A stretch of DNA of 64,000 bases from Acidobacteriota bacterium (GCA_014584695.1 JACTMI010000031.1:62001-126000); one strand, 5' to 3'. Positions 33,614-44,670 are shown, counted from the first letter of the stretch. Translations and numbers: made by a program. The notes: generated by a model from the letters alone, not told the origin.

Positions 33614-35088
33614 GGCGGCTCGCCGACCTCGTGCGCGACCTCGGCGTCTCCGGAGACCTCGGCTCGAACCCCGAGGTCTTCGGCGTTCGTCACGACTCGC
33701 GCACCGTCGCCCAGGGAGATCTGTTCGTCACCTGGCGGGGGGCGCGGCACGACGGCGCGCTGTTCGCGAGCCAGGCCCTGGAGCGTGGCGCCGTGGCGGT
33801 GGTGGCGGATCGCGAACGCCCGGAGGCGATCGCCGGCGGCGTCCCCTGGCTGGTCGCCGCCGACCCGCGCGCGCTGCTGGCGCGCCTGGCGCTGCCGGTC
33901 TACGGCCCGGCGCACCGCGATCTGGCGGTGGTCGGGGTGACCGGCACCAACGGCAAGTCGACCGTGGTCGAGCTGGTGGCGGCGCTGCTCGAGGCGGCGG
34001 GGCGGCCCTGCGCCCGGCTGGGCACGCTCGGCTACCGCTTCCCCGGCCTCGAGGCGGCGGGCGAGCGCACGACCCCCGAGGCCTCCGACCTGTTCCGCAT
34101 CCTCGCCGAGGTGCGCGGCCTGGGCGCCGCCGCGGCGGCGCTCGAGGTGTCGTCGCACGCGCTGGCGCAGGGCCGGGTCGAGGGCCTCGAGCTCGACGTC
34201 GGCGTCTTCACCAACTTGACCCAGGACCACTTCGACTTCCACGGCGACCTCGAGTCCTACTTCGCGGTCAAGGCGCGCCTGTTCGACCAGCTCAAGCCGG
34301 GCGGGCGGGCGGTGGTCGGCATCGAGGATCCGTTCGGCCGCCGGCTCGCCGAGCGCCGGAGCGGCGCGGTGACCTTCGGCGCCGGGGGCGCGGTGGCGCC
34401 GGCCGAGGTCGAGCTCGACGCGCGCGGCATCCACGGCGAGCTGGCGACGCCGCGCGGGCGGCTGCGCTTCACCTCGCCGCTGCTCGGCCGCTACAACCTG
34501 TCGAACCTGCTGGCGGCGGCGGCGGTCGGCGAGGCGCTCGAGTTGCCGCACGAGGCGATCGCGGCCGGCTTCGCCGCCACCCGGCCGCTCGCCGGCCGCA
34601 TGGAGCCGGTCGACGCCGGGCAGAGCTTCCCGGTGCTCATCGACTACGCGCACACGGACGCCGCGCTCGACGCCGCCATCCGCTCGGTGCGCGAGCTGGC
34701 GGGGCGCAAGCTGGTGGTGGTGTTCGGTTGCGGCGGCGATCGCGACGCCGGCAAGCGGCCGCTGATGGGCAGGGTCGCCGGCGCGCTCGCCGAGCTGCCC
34801 ATCGTCACCTCGGACAACCCGCGCGGCGAGGATCCGCTGGCGATCATCGCGGCGGTCGAGGAGGGGCTCAAGGCCTCCGGCAACACCGGCTACCGGGTGG
34901 TGCCGGACCGCCGGGAGGCGATCCGCCGGGCCGTCGCGGTGGCGGCGCAGAGCGGCTGGGCGGTCTTGGTGGCGGGCAAGGGGCACGAGCGCTTCCAGAT
35001 CATCGGCGCGCAGCGCCTGCCGTTCTCCGATCGCGAGGAGCTCGAGCGCGCGCTCGCCGAGCTCGGCGAGCGGGCGGGGAGGAGCTGA
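33610..35088 (+). CDS. murE: UDP-N-acetylmuramoyl-L-alanyl-D-glutamate--2,6-diaminopimelate ligase
   Basis: 492 residues, starting at a TTG that overlaps the ftsI stop codon (TTGA); it is hidden in a longer frame in the track. Mur ligase motifs are GVTGTNGKSTVVE (ATP loop), TNLTQDHFDFHG and YAHTDAALDAA. The DNPRGEDP motif in the C-terminal domain is the meso-diaminopimelate specificity signature, so the organism probably has Gram-negative-type peptidoglycan. It adds the third residue of the stem peptide in the cytoplasm. Confidence 0.96.
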   Translation: MRRLADLVRDLGVSGDLGSNPEVFGVRHDSRTVAQGDLFVTWRGARHDGALFASQALERGAVAVVADRERPEAIAGGVPWLVAADPRALLARLALPVYGPAHRDLAVVGVTGTNGKSTVVELVAALLEAAGRPCARLGTLGYRFPGLEAAGERTTPEASDLFRILAEVRGLGAAAAALEVSSHALAQGRVEGLELDVGVFTNLTQDHFDFHGDLESYFAVKARLFDQLKPGGRAVVGIEDPFGRRLAERRSGAVTFGAGGAVAPAEVELDARGIHGELATPRGRLRFTSPLLGRYNLSNLLAAAAVGEALELPHEAIAAGFAATRPLAGRMEPVDAGQSFPVLIDYAHTDAALDAAIRSVRELAGRKLVVVFGCGGDRDAGKRPLMGRVAGALAELPIVTSDNPRGEDPLAIIAAVEEGLKASGNTGYRVVPDRREAIRRAVAVAAQSGWAVLVAGKGHERFQIIGAQRLPFSDREELERALAELGERAGRS

Positions 35089-35091
35089 CCG

Positions 35092-36177
35092 ATGCTCTTC
35101 CACCTGCTGGCGCCGCTGCGCGACGAGTTCGGGCTCTTCAACGTCGTCCGCTACATCACCTTCCGGACCTTCATGGCGGTGCTGACCGCGATCGCGCTCT
35201 CGCTGCTGTTCGGCCCGGCCTTCGTGCGCACGCTGCGCCGGCTCTCGGTCGGCCAGAACATCCGCGACGTCGGTCCGCAAGCGCACCAGGTGAAGGCCGG
35301 CACGCCGACCATGGGCGGCCTGCTGATCCTGTTCGCGCTCCTGGTGCCGACGCTGCTGTGGGCCAACCTGACCAACCCGTACGTGTGGATGGTGGTGGGC
35401 GTTACCCTCGCCTTCGGCGGCATCGGCTTCGCCGACGACTACCTCAAGGTGCGCCGCCGGCGCAATCTCGGTCTGACCGCGCGCGCGAAGTTCCTGCTCC
35501 AGGTCGGCGCCGCGGCGCTCGCCGGCGCGCTGCTGACCGCGCTGCCGCTCGGCGCGCCCTTCTCGCCCACCCTCGCCTTCCCGTTCTTCAAGGAGCTGGT
35601 GGTCAACCTCGGCCTGCTCTACGTGCCGTTCGTGGTCTTCGTGCTGGTCGGCGCCTCGAACGCCGTCAACCTGACCGACGGCCTCGACGGGCTGGCGATC
35701 GGCGCCACGCTCATCGCCGCCGGCACCTACGCCGTGTTCACCTACGTCGCCGGCAACCGGGTGGTGGCGACTTACCTCCAGGTGCCCTACGTCGCCGGGG
35801 CGGGCGAGCTCACTATCTTCTGCGGCGCCCTGGTCGGGGCCTCGATCGGCTTCCTCTGGTTCAACGCCCACCCGGCGGAAGTGTTCATGGGCGACGTCGG
35901 CTCGCTGGCGCTCGGGGGCGCGATCGGCATGGTGGCCGTGATCGCCAAGCAGGAGCTGGTGCTGGCGCTGGTCGGCGGCCTGTTCGTGCTCGAGGCGCTG
36001 TCGGTCATCGTCCAGGTCGCCTCGTTCAAGCTGACCGGCCGGCGCGTCTTCCGCATGGCGCCGCTGCACCACCACTTCGAGCTCGCCGGCTGGGCCGAGC
36101 CCAAGGTGATCGTCCGCTTCTGGATCGTCGCCGGGCTGTTCGCCCTGCTGTCGCTATCGACCCTCAAGCTGAGATGA
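35092..36177 (+). CDS. mraY: Phospho-N-acetylmuramoyl-pentapeptide transferase
   Basis: 361 residues with ten predicted membrane helices. Family signatures are [20 protein letters not shown] (the metal-binding DD), [13 protein letters not shown] and [12 protein letters not shown], and the C-terminal [11 protein letters not shown] motif. It makes lipid I from UDP-MurNAc-pentapeptide and undecaprenyl phosphate at the inner membrane. It begins three bases after murE and overlaps murD by four bases (ATGA). Confidence 0.98.
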   Translation: MLFHLLAPLRDEFGLFNVVRYITFRTFMAVLTAIALSLLFGPAFVRTLRRLSVGQNIRDVGPQAHQVKAGTPTMGGLLILFALLVPTLLWANLTNPYVWMVVGVTLAFGGIGFADDYLKVRRRRNLGLTARAKFLLQVGAAALAGALLTALPLGAPFSPTLAFPFFKELVVNLGLLYVPFVVFVLVGASNAVNLTDGLDGLAIGATLIAAGTYAVFTYVAGNRVVATYLQVPYVAGAGELTIFCGALVGASIGFLWFNAHPAEVFMGDVGSLALGGAIGMVAVIAKQELVLALVGGLFVLEALSVIVQVASFKLTGRRVFRMAPLHHHFELAGWAEPKVIVRFWIVAGLFALLSLSTLKLR

Positions 36178-37544
36178 GCGCGCACCTCGACCCCGAGCGT
36201 CTCCGCCACGTCGCCGTGCTCGGCCTCGGGCTGTCCGGCCGCGCCGCGGCGGAGCTGCTGCTGCGCCACGGCGTCGCGGTGTGGGCGACCGACCGGCGCC
36301 CGGCCGCCGAGCTCGAGCTGGGCCGCTTCGCCGAGGCGCCGGGGCTCTCGCTGGCGCTCGGCGCCGAGGCGCCGGAGCCGCCGCCGTCGCTCGACGCGCT
36401 GGTGGTCTCGCCCGGCGTGCCGCTCGACCACCCGCTGGTCGTGGGCGCGCGCGGCCGCGGCCTGCCGGTGGTGGCCGAGGTCGAGCTCGCGTTCGCCTTC
36501 CTCGACGGGCCGGTGGTGGCGATCACCGGCAGCAACGGCAAGTCGACCACCACGGCGCTGACCGGCGCGCTGCTCGCCGGCGCCGGCTTCGCGGTCGAGG
36601 TGTGCGGCAACATCGGCCGCCCGCTGTCGGCGGTGGCGGTGGGGCCGGCGGGCCGGATCTTCGTGGTCGAGCTGTCGAGCTTCCAGCTCGAGGCGATCCA
36701 CCGCTTCCGGCCGCGCGCGGCGGCGCTGCTCAACCTGTCGCCCGATCACCTCGACCGGCACGGCGATCTCGCCGGCTATCTGGCCGCCAAGCGGCGCGTG
36801 TTCGACAACCAGACCGCCGAGGACATCGCCGTGCTCAACGCCGGCGAGCCGGAGGTCGTGGCCACGCCGGTGCGCGCCCGCCGCCGCCTGTTCGCGCTCG
36901 CGGGCGAGGTCGAGGACGGCTGCGGCATGGCCGGCGACCGCTGCGTCGAAGTCGGTCCCGGCGGCGACCGCACCGAGCTGTTCGCCGCCGCGGACGTGCC
37001 GCTGCCCGGCCCGCACAACCTCGAGAACGCGATGGCCGCGGCGCTCCTGGCGCGGGCGCTGCGCGCGCCGGCGGCCACCGTGGCGCCGGCGCTGCGTGCC
37101 TTTCGCGGCCTGCCGCACCGCGTGGAGCGGGTGGTGACGGTGGGCGGCGTCGACTACTTCGACGACTCGAAGGGGACCAACGTCGCCGCCACCGCCCGCT
37201 CGCTCGAGGGCTTCGCCGACGGCAGCGTGCACGTCATCCTGGGCGGCCGCAACAAGGGCGCGGACCTGGCCTACCTGCGGCCGGTGGTGGCGCGCAAGGC
37301 CCGGCACGCCTATCTGATCGGCGAGGCGGCGCCGCTGTTCGCCAGCGCGCTCGCGGGCGCCGTCCCGCTGTCGCGCTCGGACACGCTCGACCGCGCCGTG
37401 ACCGAGGCCGCCGGCCGCGCGCGGCCCGGTGAAGCGGTGCTGCTGTCGCCGGCCTGCGCGAGCTTCGACCAGTTCCAGGACTACGCCGATCGCGGCCGGC
37501 GGTTCCAGGCGCTGGCGCGCGCGCTGGCGGGGGAGACGGTCTGA
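36174..37544 (+). CDS. murD: UDP-N-acetylmuramoylalanine--D-glutamate ligase
   Basis: 456 residues, ATG overlapping the mraY stop. N-terminal Rossmann-like [17 protein letters not shown], the ATP loop [27 protein letters not shown], and [12 protein letters not shown] in the C-terminal domain are MurD hallmarks. It adds D-Glu to UDP-MurNAc-L-Ala. It shares one base with ftsW (TGATG). Confidence 0.97.
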   Translation: MSAHLDPERLRHVAVLGLGLSGRAAAELLLRHGVAVWATDRRPAAELELGRFAEAPGLSLALGAEAPEPPPSLDALVVSPGVPLDHPLVVGARGRGLPVVAEVELAFAFLDGPVVAITGSNGKSTTTALTGALLAGAGFAVEVCGNIGRPLSAVAVGPAGRIFVVELSSFQLEAIHRFRPRAAALLNLSPDHLDRHGDLAGYLAAKRRVFDNQTAEDIAVLNAGEPEVVATPVRARRRLFALAGEVEDGCGMAGDRCVEVGPGGDRTELFAAADVPLPGPHNLENAMAAALLARALRAPAATVAPALRAFRGLPHRVERVVTVGGVDYFDDSKGTNVAATARSLEGFADGSVHVILGGRNKGADLAYLRPVVARKARHAYLIGEAAPLFASALAGAVPLSRSDTLDRAVTEAAGRARPGEAVLLSPACASFDQFQDYADRGRRFQALARALAGETV

Positions 37545-38632
37545 TGGCGAAGAAGCTCGCCTTCGACCGCGTCCTGTTCGCCACCGTGGTGCTGCTGGTC
37601 GGCCTCGGCCTGGTGATGGTCTATTCGGCCTCGGCGGCGATCGCGCGCGCCAAGGGGCACGCGATCAACCCGTTCCTGGTCAAGCAGGCGATCGCGGCGC
37701 TGGTGGGATTCGGCGGCATGTTCGCGGCCATGCACGTCGACTACCGGCGCCTGAAGCAGCCGCGCGTCGTCTACACCCTGCTCGGCGGCGCCTTCCTGCT
37801 GCTGGTGCTGGTGCTGTTCGGGCCCGAGCTCAACTCGACGCGGCGCTGGCTCTTCCTGGGCGGCGTCTCGATCCAGCCGTCGGAGCTCGCCAAGCTCGCC
37901 CTGGTGCCGTTCCTCGCCTACCAGATCGAGCGCAAGCTCGAGCGGGTCAACAGCCGCGACCTGCTGCTGCCGACCGCCACGGTCACCGGCCTGATGGCGG
38001 GGCTGGTGCTGCTGCAGCCCGACCTCGGCACCGCGGCGCTGCTGGTGGTCACCGCCGCCGTGATGCTCTTCCTCGCCGGGTTGTCGTGGCGGCTGCTGGC
38101 GGCGGGGGCGGCGGTCGCGCTGCCGGTCTTCTGGGTGCTGGTGATGTCGGTGCCCTACCGGCGGACCCGCCTGTTCGCCTTCTTCGAGCCGGAGCGCGAC
38201 CCGCTGGGCAGCGGCTTCCAGGCGCTGCAGTCGCTGATCGCGATCGGCTCCGGCGGGCTGCTCGGCCTGGGCCCCGGCGACAGCGTGCAGAAGCTCTACT
38301 TCCTGCCCTATCCGCACTCGGACTTCATCTTCGCCATCGTCGCCGAGGAGCTCGGCATGCTCGGCGCGCTGGCGGTGCTCGCCCTCTTCGGCGTGCTGCT
38401 CTGGCGCGGGCTGCGCGCGGGCTGGCGGGCGCCCGATCCGCTCGGGCGCTTCCTCGGCTGGGGCTTCGTCACGGTGCTGGTGCTGCAGGCGCTGATCAAC
38501 ATCTCGGTCGCGGTGGCGCTGTTCCCGACCAAGGGGATCCCGCTGCCCTTCATCTCCTACGGCGGCTCGTCGCTGGTGGTGTCGCTCACCGCCTGCGGCG
38601 CGCTGCTCAACGTCTCCCAACATGACGGATGA
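37544..38632 (+). CDS. ftsW: Septal peptidoglycan polymerase FtsW (SEDS family)
   Basis: 362 residues, polytopic. SEDS signatures are visible: LVMVYSASAAIA near the N-terminus, FLGGVSIQPSELAKLALV, LLQPDLGTAALL (the catalytic Asp region), and the C-terminal KGIPLPFISYGGSSLVVSL. It polymerises glycan strands from lipid II with FtsI at the division site. It overlaps murG by 11 bases. Confidence 0.97.
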   Translation: MAKKLAFDRVLFATVVLLVGLGLVMVYSASAAIARAKGHAINPFLVKQAIAALVGFGGMFAAMHVDYRRLKQPRVVYTLLGGAFLLLVLVLFGPELNSTRRWLFLGGVSIQPSELAKLALVPFLAYQIERKLERVNSRDLLLPTATVTGLMAGLVLLQPDLGTAALLVVTAAVMLFLAGLSWRLLAAGAAVALPVFWVLVMSVPYRRTRLFAFFEPERDPLGSGFQALQSLIAIGSGGLLGLGPGDSVQKLYFLPYPHSDFIFAIVAEELGMLGALAVLALFGVLLWRGLRAGWRAPDPLGRFLGWGFVTVLVLQALINISVAVALFPTKGIPLPFISYGGSSLVVSLTACGALLNVSQHDG

Positions 38633-39731
38633 GCGTGCCCGCCCGCTCTCGCTCCCGCGCCACGCGCTGCTCACCGGCGGCGGTTCGGGCGGCCACGTCT
38701 TTCCGGCGCTCGCGGTGGCGCAGGCGCTCGCCGCGCGGGGGTGGCGCGTGAGCTACGCCGGCGACCCGGCGGGGATCGAGGGGCGGCTGGTGCCGGCGCG
38801 CGGCTTCGACTTCGTGCCGCTGGCGGCGCGGCCGTGGGTCGGCCGCGGCCCGCTCGCCAAGGCGCGCGGCGCGGCGACCCTGCTCGGCTCGACCTTGGCC
38901 GCCCGCCGCGCCATCGTCCGCGGTGGCGTCGACGTGGTGCTCGGCACCGGCGGCTACGCCTCGGTGCCGGCGGCTCTCGGCGCGGTGCTGGCGCGCCGCC
39001 CGCTGCTGCTGCTGGAGCCCAACGCGCGGCCCGGCACCGCCAACCGCCGGCTGTCGCGCTGGGCCGTCGAGGCGGCGGTCGCCTACGAGGCGACCGCGCG
39101 CGAGCTCGCCTGTCCGGCGACCACGACCGGCGTGCCGGTGCGCGCGGAGTTCTTCGCCGTGCCGCCGCCGCCGGCGGGGCCGGCGCGCCTCCTGGTGCTG
39201 GGCGGCAGCCAGGGCGCGCGGCGCTTGAACGAGCTGCTGCCGGCCGCGGCCGCAGTGGCGGCCGGCGCCGTCGGCGAGCTCGCCGTCCTGCACCAGTGTG
39301 GCCCGCGCTGGCTCGAGGAGACGCGGGCGCGCTGGCTGGAGGCGGCGCCCGCGGGGGTGCGGGTCGAAGTCGTCCCCTTCGTCGAGGAGGTGGCCGCGGC
39401 GCTCGCCGGCGCGACGCTGGTGCTGTCGCGGGCCGGCGCCATCACGCTGGCCGAGATCTGCGCCGCCGGCCGGCCTGCGGTGCTGGTGCCGCTGGTGCTG
39501 GCGGGCGCCCACCAGCGCGACAACGCGCGCTGGCTCGAGCGGGCCGGCGCGGCGCTCTGCCTCGAGCCGGAGGAGCTCGACGCCGCGCGGCTCGGCGCCG
39601 CGCTGGCCGAGCTGCTGGGCGACGGCGAGCGCCGCCGCGGGATGGCCGAGCGGGCCCGCGCGCTCGCCCGGCCGGGCGCCGCCGACGCCATCGCGGACCG
39701 GATGAACGTCCACGCGCGGAGGCGGCGGTGA
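38622..39731 (+). CDS. murG: UDP-N-acetylglucosamine--lipid I N-acetylglucosaminyltransferase
   Basis: 369 residues, GT28 fold. The N-terminal LLTGGGSGGHVFPALAVAQAL loop binds the lipid carrier side; GTGGYASVPAALGAVL and LLLEPNARPGTANR follow; the C-terminal VLGGSQGARRLNELL and VLSRAGAITLAEICAAGRPAVLVPL bind UDP-GlcNAc. It makes lipid II on the inner face of the cytoplasmic membrane. It shares one base with murC. Confidence 0.97.
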   Translation: MTDERARPLSLPRHALLTGGGSGGHVFPALAVAQALAARGWRVSYAGDPAGIEGRLVPARGFDFVPLAARPWVGRGPLAKARGAATLLGSTLAARRAIVRGGVDVVLGTGGYASVPAALGAVLARRPLLLLEPNARPGTANRRLSRWAVEAAVAYEATARELACPATTTGVPVRAEFFAVPPPPAGPARLLVLGGSQGARRLNELLPAAAAVAAGAVGELAVLHQCGPRWLEETRARWLEAAPAGVRVEVVPFVEEVAAALAGATLVLSRAGAITLAEICAAGRPAVLVPLVLAGAHQRDNARWLERAGAALCLEPEELDAARLGAALAELLGDGERRRGMAERARALARPGAADAIADRMNVHARRRR

Positions 39732-41113
39732 TGTTCCACCGCTTCGCCGGGCTCCAGCACGCCCACTTCGTGGGCATCGGCGGCGCCGGCATGAGCGGCA
39801 TCGCCGAGGTGCTCGCCGAGTACGAGCTGACGGTCTCCGGCTGCGATCTGGCGCCGGGCGAGACCACCGCGCGGCTGGCCGGCCTCGGCATCGCGATCGC
39901 CCGCGGCCACTCGCCGGCGCATCTCGACGGCGTCGACCTGGTGGTCATCTCCTCGGCGGTCGCGGCGGGCAACGAGGAGGTGCGCGCGGCGCGCGAGCGT
40001 GGCATTCCGGTGGTGCGCCGCGCCGAGATGCTGGCCGAGCTGATGCGCCTGAAGTACGGCATCGCGGTGGCGGGGACGCACGGCAAGACGACCACGACCT
40101 CGCTGGTCGGCGCGCTGCTCACCGAGTCCGGGCTCGACCCGACGGTGATCGTCGGCGGGCGGCTGCGCGTGTCGGGCACCGGCGCGCGGCTCGGCCATTC
40201 GGACTACATGGTGGTCGAGGCGGACGAGTTCGACCGCAGCTTCCTGTCGCTGGCGCCGATCCTGGCGGTGGTGACTTCGGTCGACGTCGACCACCTCGAC
40301 ACCTATCGCGACCTGGCCGAGATCCAGGACGCCTTCGTCGCCTTCGCCAGCCGGGTCCCATTCTTCGGCCAGATCATCGCCTGCGCCGACGATCCACGCG
40401 TGGTCGAGCTGCTGCCGCGGCTGGCCGACCGCCGCGTCCTCACCTATGGCCTGGCCGAGAGCTGCGACCTCGCGGCCCGCGAGCTCGAGACGAGCCCGGG
40501 CGGCAGCCGCTTCCAGCTTCGCCACCGCGCGCAGGGCGACCTCGGCACGATCGAGATCCCGCTGCCGGGCCTCCACAACGTCCGCAACACGCTCGCCGCC
40601 ATCGGTGTCGCGCTGGCGCTCGGGCTGCCGCTGCCGTCGGTGCGGCGGGCGCTCGCGGGCTTCGCCGGCGTCCACCGCCGGTTCGAGCGGATCGGCTCCT
40701 TCCACGGCGCCGAGGTGGTCGACGACTACGCGCACCATCCGACCGAGGTCGCGGCGACGCTCGCCGCGGCGCGCCAGGTCTATCCGCGCAAGACGCTGCA
40801 CGCCGTCTTCCAGCCGCATCTGTTCTCGCGCACCCGCGATCTGGCGGAGGAGTTCGGCCGCGCGCTGCTCGCCGCCGACCACGTCGTCGTCACCGACGTC
40901 TATCCCTCGCGCGAGCGGCCGATCGCGGGCGTGACCGGGGAGCTGGTGGTGCAGGCGGCGCGCGCGGCGGGCCACGGCCGGGTCGACTCCTGCCCCGACT
41001 GGCGGGCGACGCCAGAGCTGCTCTCCGGCGTCTCGGCGGACGACGTCATCCTCACCCTCGGCGCGGGCGACATCTACCGCCTCGCCCGCGAGCTCGCCGG
41101 AGCGCCGGAATGA
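39731..41113 (+). CDS. murC: UDP-N-acetylmuramate--L-alanine ligase
   Basis: 460 residues from the ATG that overlaps the murG stop (TGATG); the track only shows it inside a longer frame. The N-terminus HFVGIGGAGMSGIAEVL, ATP loop VAGTHGKTTTTSLVG, EADEFDRSFL and VDDYAHHPTEVAATL are MurC signatures. It adds the first residue, L-Ala, to UDP-MurNAc. It overlaps ftsQ by four bases. Confidence 0.97.
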   Translation: MFHRFAGLQHAHFVGIGGAGMSGIAEVLAEYELTVSGCDLAPGETTARLAGLGIAIARGHSPAHLDGVDLVVISSAVAAGNEEVRAARERGIPVVRRAEMLAELMRLKYGIAVAGTHGKTTTTSLVGALLTESGLDPTVIVGGRLRVSGTGARLGHSDYMVVEADEFDRSFLSLAPILAVVTSVDVDHLDTYRDLAEIQDAFVAFASRVPFFGQIIACADDPRVVELLPRLADRRVLTYGLAESCDLAARELETSPGGSRFQLRHRAQGDLGTIEIPLPGLHNVRNTLAAIGVALALGLPLPSVRRALAGFAGVHRRFERIGSFHGAEVVDDYAHHPTEVAATLAAARQVYPRKTLHAVFQPHLFSRTRDLAEEFGRALLAADHVVVTDVYPSRERPIAGVTGELVVQAARAAGHGRVDSCPDWRATPELLSGVSADDVILTLGAGDIYRLARELAGAPE

Positions 41114-41949
41114 GCGCGCGCGAGCTGCCCCCGATCGACGCCAAGGTGCTGCCGTTCAGGCGGCCCACGGCGGCGGTCCGCTTCCGGCGCCGCAATCGCT
41201 GGCTGGCGCTGGCGCGGCCGTTCGCGCAGGCGCTGACCCTGGTCGGGCTGCCGCTCGCGCTCGCCCTCTGGCTGTTCTCCTCGCCGACGTTCGGGCTCGC
41301 CGCGATCGAGGTCGAGGGGCACCGCTACGTCGAGCCGGCCTGGGTGGAGCGCGCGCTGGCGCCGCTCGCCGGGCAGAACCTGGTCCTGTTGTCGCTGCCC
41401 GAGGTCGAGCGGGCGGTGGCGCCGAATCCCTGGATCGAGCGGCTGACCATCGACAAGCGCCTGCCCGACCGGCTGCGGCTGGTGCTGGTCGAGCGGCGCC
41501 CGGCGGCGCTGCTGCGGCGGGGCGCGAGCCTCGTCTACCTGGACGAGCGCGGGCGCGAGATCGCGCCGTTCGACCCGGCGCGCGGGCCCGGCGACCTGCT
41601 GCTGGTCTCGGTGGCGACGCGGCCGGCGCCGGAGCTCGGCGGCGTCTTCGCGCTGGCGCGCGAGCTCGAGCGGGTGGCGCCGGAGTGGGCGGCGAGCCTG
41701 TCCGAGATCGAGGTGCTGGGCGAGAACGACTACCGGCTCCAGCTCGGCGCGCTCGACTATCCCTTGACGGTCCGCGCCGGCACACTCGGGGCGCGGCTGG
41801 CCGAGCTGCGGCGCCTGGCGCCGGAGCTCGAGCGGCGTTACGGCGCCCTGCGCCGGGTGGACCTCCGATTCGATCGACGCATCGTCGTACAACCCGTGGA
41901 GCCCGCGTCGAGAGCGCGCGCGGCCGCTCCCGAACGAGTGAGGACTTGA
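41110..41949 (+). CDS. ftsQ: Cell division protein FtsQ
   Basis: 279 residues. A basic N-terminal tail is followed by one membrane helix (about residues 39-58, LVGLPLALALWLF) and a periplasmic POTRA domain starting FGLAAIEVEGHRYVEPAWVERAL, then the FtsQ domain with NPWIERLTIDKRLPDRLRLVLVERRPAALL and VYLDERGREI. It scaffolds the FtsQLB complex. It starts with ATGA overlapping murC, and ftsA follows five bases after its stop. Confidence 0.94.
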   Translation: MSARELPPIDAKVLPFRRPTAAVRFRRRNRWLALARPFAQALTLVGLPLALALWLFSSPTFGLAAIEVEGHRYVEPAWVERALAPLAGQNLVLLSLPEVERAVAPNPWIERLTIDKRLPDRLRLVLVERRPAALLRRGASLVYLDERGREIAPFDPARGPGDLLLVSVATRPAPELGGVFALARELERVAPEWAASLSEIEVLGENDYRLQLGALDYPLTVRAGTLGARLAELRRLAPELERRYGALRRVDLRFDRRIVVQPVEPASRARAAAPERVRT

Positions 41950-41954
41950 CGCAG

Positions 41955-43193
41955 ATGGCGAAAGCCGAAGAGTACGTGGTGGGTATCGACGTCGGCTCCT
42001 CGAAGGTCGCGGTGCTGATCGGCAAGCGCGACGGCAAGGGCGGGATCGAGATCGCGGGTCGCGGCCAGGCGCCCAACCGCGGCACCCGCCGGGGCAACAT
42101 CGTCAACATCGAGGCGGCGGTCGAAGCGCTCAAGGCCGCGAGCGAAGAGGCCGAGGTGATGGCGGGAGTCGAGATCTCGCGCGCCTTCGTCGGCGTCGCC
42201 GGCGCCGACGTCCGCTGCGTCAACTCGCGCGGTATGGTCTCGGTGGCGCGCAAGGACCGCGAGATCGCGCGCTCCGACATCCAGCGCGCGCTCGACGCGG
42301 CGCAGTCGGCGGCTCTGCCCTCGGATCGCGAGATCCTCCACGCCATCCCGCAGGAGTTCGTGGTCGACGAGCAGGGAGGCATCGCCGACCCGGCCGGCAT
42401 GCTCGGCAGCCGTCTCGAGGTGCTGGTCCACCTGGTGACCGGCCAGGCGGCGCGCTCGAAGACGCTGCTGACCTGCGTCAACCGGGCCGGCATCGAGGTC
42501 GCCGAAATGGTGTTCGAGCCGCTGGCGACCGGCGAGGCGGTGCTCACCCCGGACGAGAAGGACCTGGGCGTCCTGCTGGTCGACATCGGCGCCGGCACGA
42601 CCGCCTACGCGGTCTACAACGACGGCGAAGTGCAGCACTCCGGCGTGCTGCCGGTCGGCGCCGGCCACTTCACCAACGACCTGGCGATGGTGCTGCGCAC
42701 GCCCTACGCCGAAGCCGAACGGATCAAGCTCAAGGAGGGCTGCTGCCTGCTCTCGATGGTCCAGGAGGAGGAGGGGATCTCGGTGCCGGCGGTGGCCGGC
42801 GGGGCGGCGCGGGTGGTGCCGCGGCGCGAGATCTGCGAGATCCTCCAGCCGCGCGCCGAGGAGCTGTTGACGCTGCTGCGCGACGAGCTCGGCAGGAGCG
42901 GCTGGGAGGGCCAGCTGCGCGGCGGCATCGTGCTCACCGGCGGCGGCGCGCAGCTCGACGGCCTGCTGGAGCTCACCGGGCAGGTCCTGGCCGCCAGCGT
43001 CCGCTACGGCCTGCCGCACGGCCTGGGCGGGCTGGTCGACGTCCTCAACTCGCCCGGCTGGTCGACGGCCGCCGGGCTGATTCGCTACGCGATCCACGCC
43101 GAAGGCAGCGCGGAGCGGCGGCCGAAGCGCGCTGGATTCTCGGTGCGCGGCATGGTCGGCAGCCTGCGCAACGTCTTTTCGGACCTACTCTGA
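41955..43193 (+). CDS. ftsA: Cell division protein FtsA
   Basis: 412 residues from the ATG at 41955 ([23 protein letters not shown]). Actin-fold phosphate and adenosine motifs are [27 protein letters not shown] and [14 protein letters not shown]. The C-terminal [22 protein letters not shown] is an amphipathic membrane-targeting helix. FtsA tethers FtsZ filaments to the membrane. The 5' track extension overlapping ftsQ is a shadow. Confidence 0.97.
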   Translation: MAKAEEYVVGIDVGSSKVAVLIGKRDGKGGIEIAGRGQAPNRGTRRGNIVNIEAAVEALKAASEEAEVMAGVEISRAFVGVAGADVRCVNSRGMVSVARKDREIARSDIQRALDAAQSAALPSDREILHAIPQEFVVDEQGGIADPAGMLGSRLEVLVHLVTGQAARSKTLLTCVNRAGIEVAEMVFEPLATGEAVLTPDEKDLGVLLVDIGAGTTAYAVYNDGEVQHSGVLPVGAGHFTNDLAMVLRTPYAEAERIKLKEGCCLLSMVQEEEGISVPAVAGGAARVVPRREICEILQPRAEELLTLLRDELGRSGWEGQLRGGIVLTGGGAQLDGLLELTGQVLAASVRYGLPHGLGGLVDVLNSPGWSTAAGLIRYAIHAEGSAERRPKRAGFSVRGMVGSLRNVFSDLL

Positions 43194-43221
43194 CCGCGCG
43201 GAAGCAGACAAAGGAGAACCC

Positions 43222-44496
43222 ATGATCCTCTTCGACGAGCAGGACGGCAGACCGGGCGCATTCGGGCCCCTGGCCGAGGGCGAGGTCGTGCCGGCCAAGA
43301 TCAAGGTGATCGGCGTCGGCGGCGGCGGCGGCAACGCGGTGAACCGGATGATCGCCGCCAACCTGCGCGGGATCGAGTTCATCGCCGCCAACACCGATCT
43401 CCAGGCGCTCGCCAAGTGCAAGGCGCAACGCAAGCTCCAGCTCGGCGCCCAGATCACCCGCGGGCTGGGCGCCGGCGCCGATCCCGAGGTCGGCCGCAAG
43501 TCGGCGCTCGAGGACACCGAGAAGATCCTCGAGATCCTCGACGGCGCCGACATGATCTTCCTGACCGCCGGCATGGGGGGCGGCACCGGCACCGGCGCGA
43601 TGCCGATCCTCGCCTCGCTGGCGTCCGAGATCGGCGCGCTCACGGTGGCGGTGGTGACCAAGCCGTTCGGCTTCGAGGGACGCCGGCGGCTGCACGTCGC
43701 CGAGGCGGGCGTCGAGGAGCTGCGCGGCGCGGTCGACACGCTGATCACGATTCCGAACGAACGGCTGCTGTCGTTCGTCGAGCGCGGCACGCCGCTCGCC
43801 GAGGCCTTCCGGATCGCCGACGACGTCCTGCGCCAGGCGGTGCAGGGGATCTCCGACCTGATCACGGTGCCGGGCGAGGTCAACGTCGACTTCGCCGACG
43901 TGCGGGCGATCATGGCGGGGATGGGCATGGCGCTGATGGGCACCGGCATCGCCAAGGGCGAGAACCGCGCGCTCGAAGCGGCCCAGCGGGCGATCAGCTC
44001 GCCGCTGCTCGAGGAGACCTCGATCGAGGGCGCCAAGGGGGTGCTGATCAACATCTCCGGCGGGCGCGACCTGACACTGCACGAGGTCGCCGAGGCGGCG
44101 CGGATCATCCAGACCGCGGTCGATCCGGACGCCAACATCATCTCCGGCATGGTGATCGACGACGGCCTCGAGGAGGAGATGAAGGTGACGGTGATCGCCA
44201 CCGGCTTCCGCTACGCCGGCGAGGTCCACGACCAGCTGCCGCGCGCCGCCGGCCTGCCCGCGCGTCCGGCGGCGGCGGCGGCGACGCCGGCGCTGCGCTA
44301 CGCGGCCCAGGCCGGCGGCGGGCGCCCCGCGGCGCCCGAGCCGGCGCCGCGCCCGGAGTCGCCGGCGGACGTCCCCTTCTACCGCAAGGTACTGGCCCAG
44401 GGGGCGCGCGGGGACGACCCGGGTGGCTTCGGCCCGAACTGGTCGAACGTCGACGACTTCGACATCCCGACCGTGCTGCGCAAGCAGATGGACTGA
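43222..44496 (+). CDS. ftsZ: Cell division GTPase FtsZ
   Basis: 424 residues, with an AAAGGAGAA ribosome binding site. Tubulin-type motifs: [28 protein letters not shown], and the GTP-binding signature [15 protein letters not shown]; the T7-loop region [11 protein letters not shown] carries the catalytic Asp. An Ala/Pro-rich linker from about residue 345 leads to a C-terminal peptide [16 protein letters not shown], close to the usual D-(I/V)P-x-F-L-R/K peptide that binds FtsA. It forms the division ring. It is the last gene of the operon. Confidence 0.98.
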   Translation: MILFDEQDGRPGAFGPLAEGEVVPAKIKVIGVGGGGGNAVNRMIAANLRGIEFIAANTDLQALAKCKAQRKLQLGAQITRGLGAGADPEVGRKSALEDTEKILEILDGADMIFLTAGMGGGTGTGAMPILASLASEIGALTVAVVTKPFGFEGRRRLHVAEAGVEELRGAVDTLITIPNERLLSFVERGTPLAEAFRIADDVLRQAVQGISDLITVPGEVNVDFADVRAIMAGMGMALMGTGIAKGENRALEAAQRAISSPLLEETSIEGAKGVLINISGGRDLTLHEVAEAARIIQTAVDPDANIISGMVIDDGLEEEMKVTVIATGFRYAGEVHDQLPRAAGLPARPAAAAATPALRYAAQAGGGRPAAPEPAPRPESPADVPFYRKVLAQGARGDDPGGFGPNWSNVDDFDIPTVLRKQMD

Positions 44497-44517
44497 GGCT
44501 CTCCGAGCCGGCTGGCG

Positions 44518-44560
44518 CGGCCCCGGGGTGACAAGAATTCGTCTCCCGGGGCCGTTTCTT
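44518..44560 (+). terminator. Intrinsic terminator of the dcw operon
   Basis: A perfect ten-base-pair stem cggccccggg/cccggggccg encloses a 17-base loop and is followed by tttctt, 21 bases after the ftsZ stop. It is the clearest Rho-independent terminator in the window. Confidence 0.85.
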
Positions 44561-44670
44561 GTCCGGCGGTGCGCTCGGGTGCGGTGCGCCTCGCCGCTCG
44601 GGCCGCGGCGGCGCGGCGTGGCGGCGGGGGAGCGACCTCTGGCGCGAAAGGTGCAGCCACGGGTCGGCAG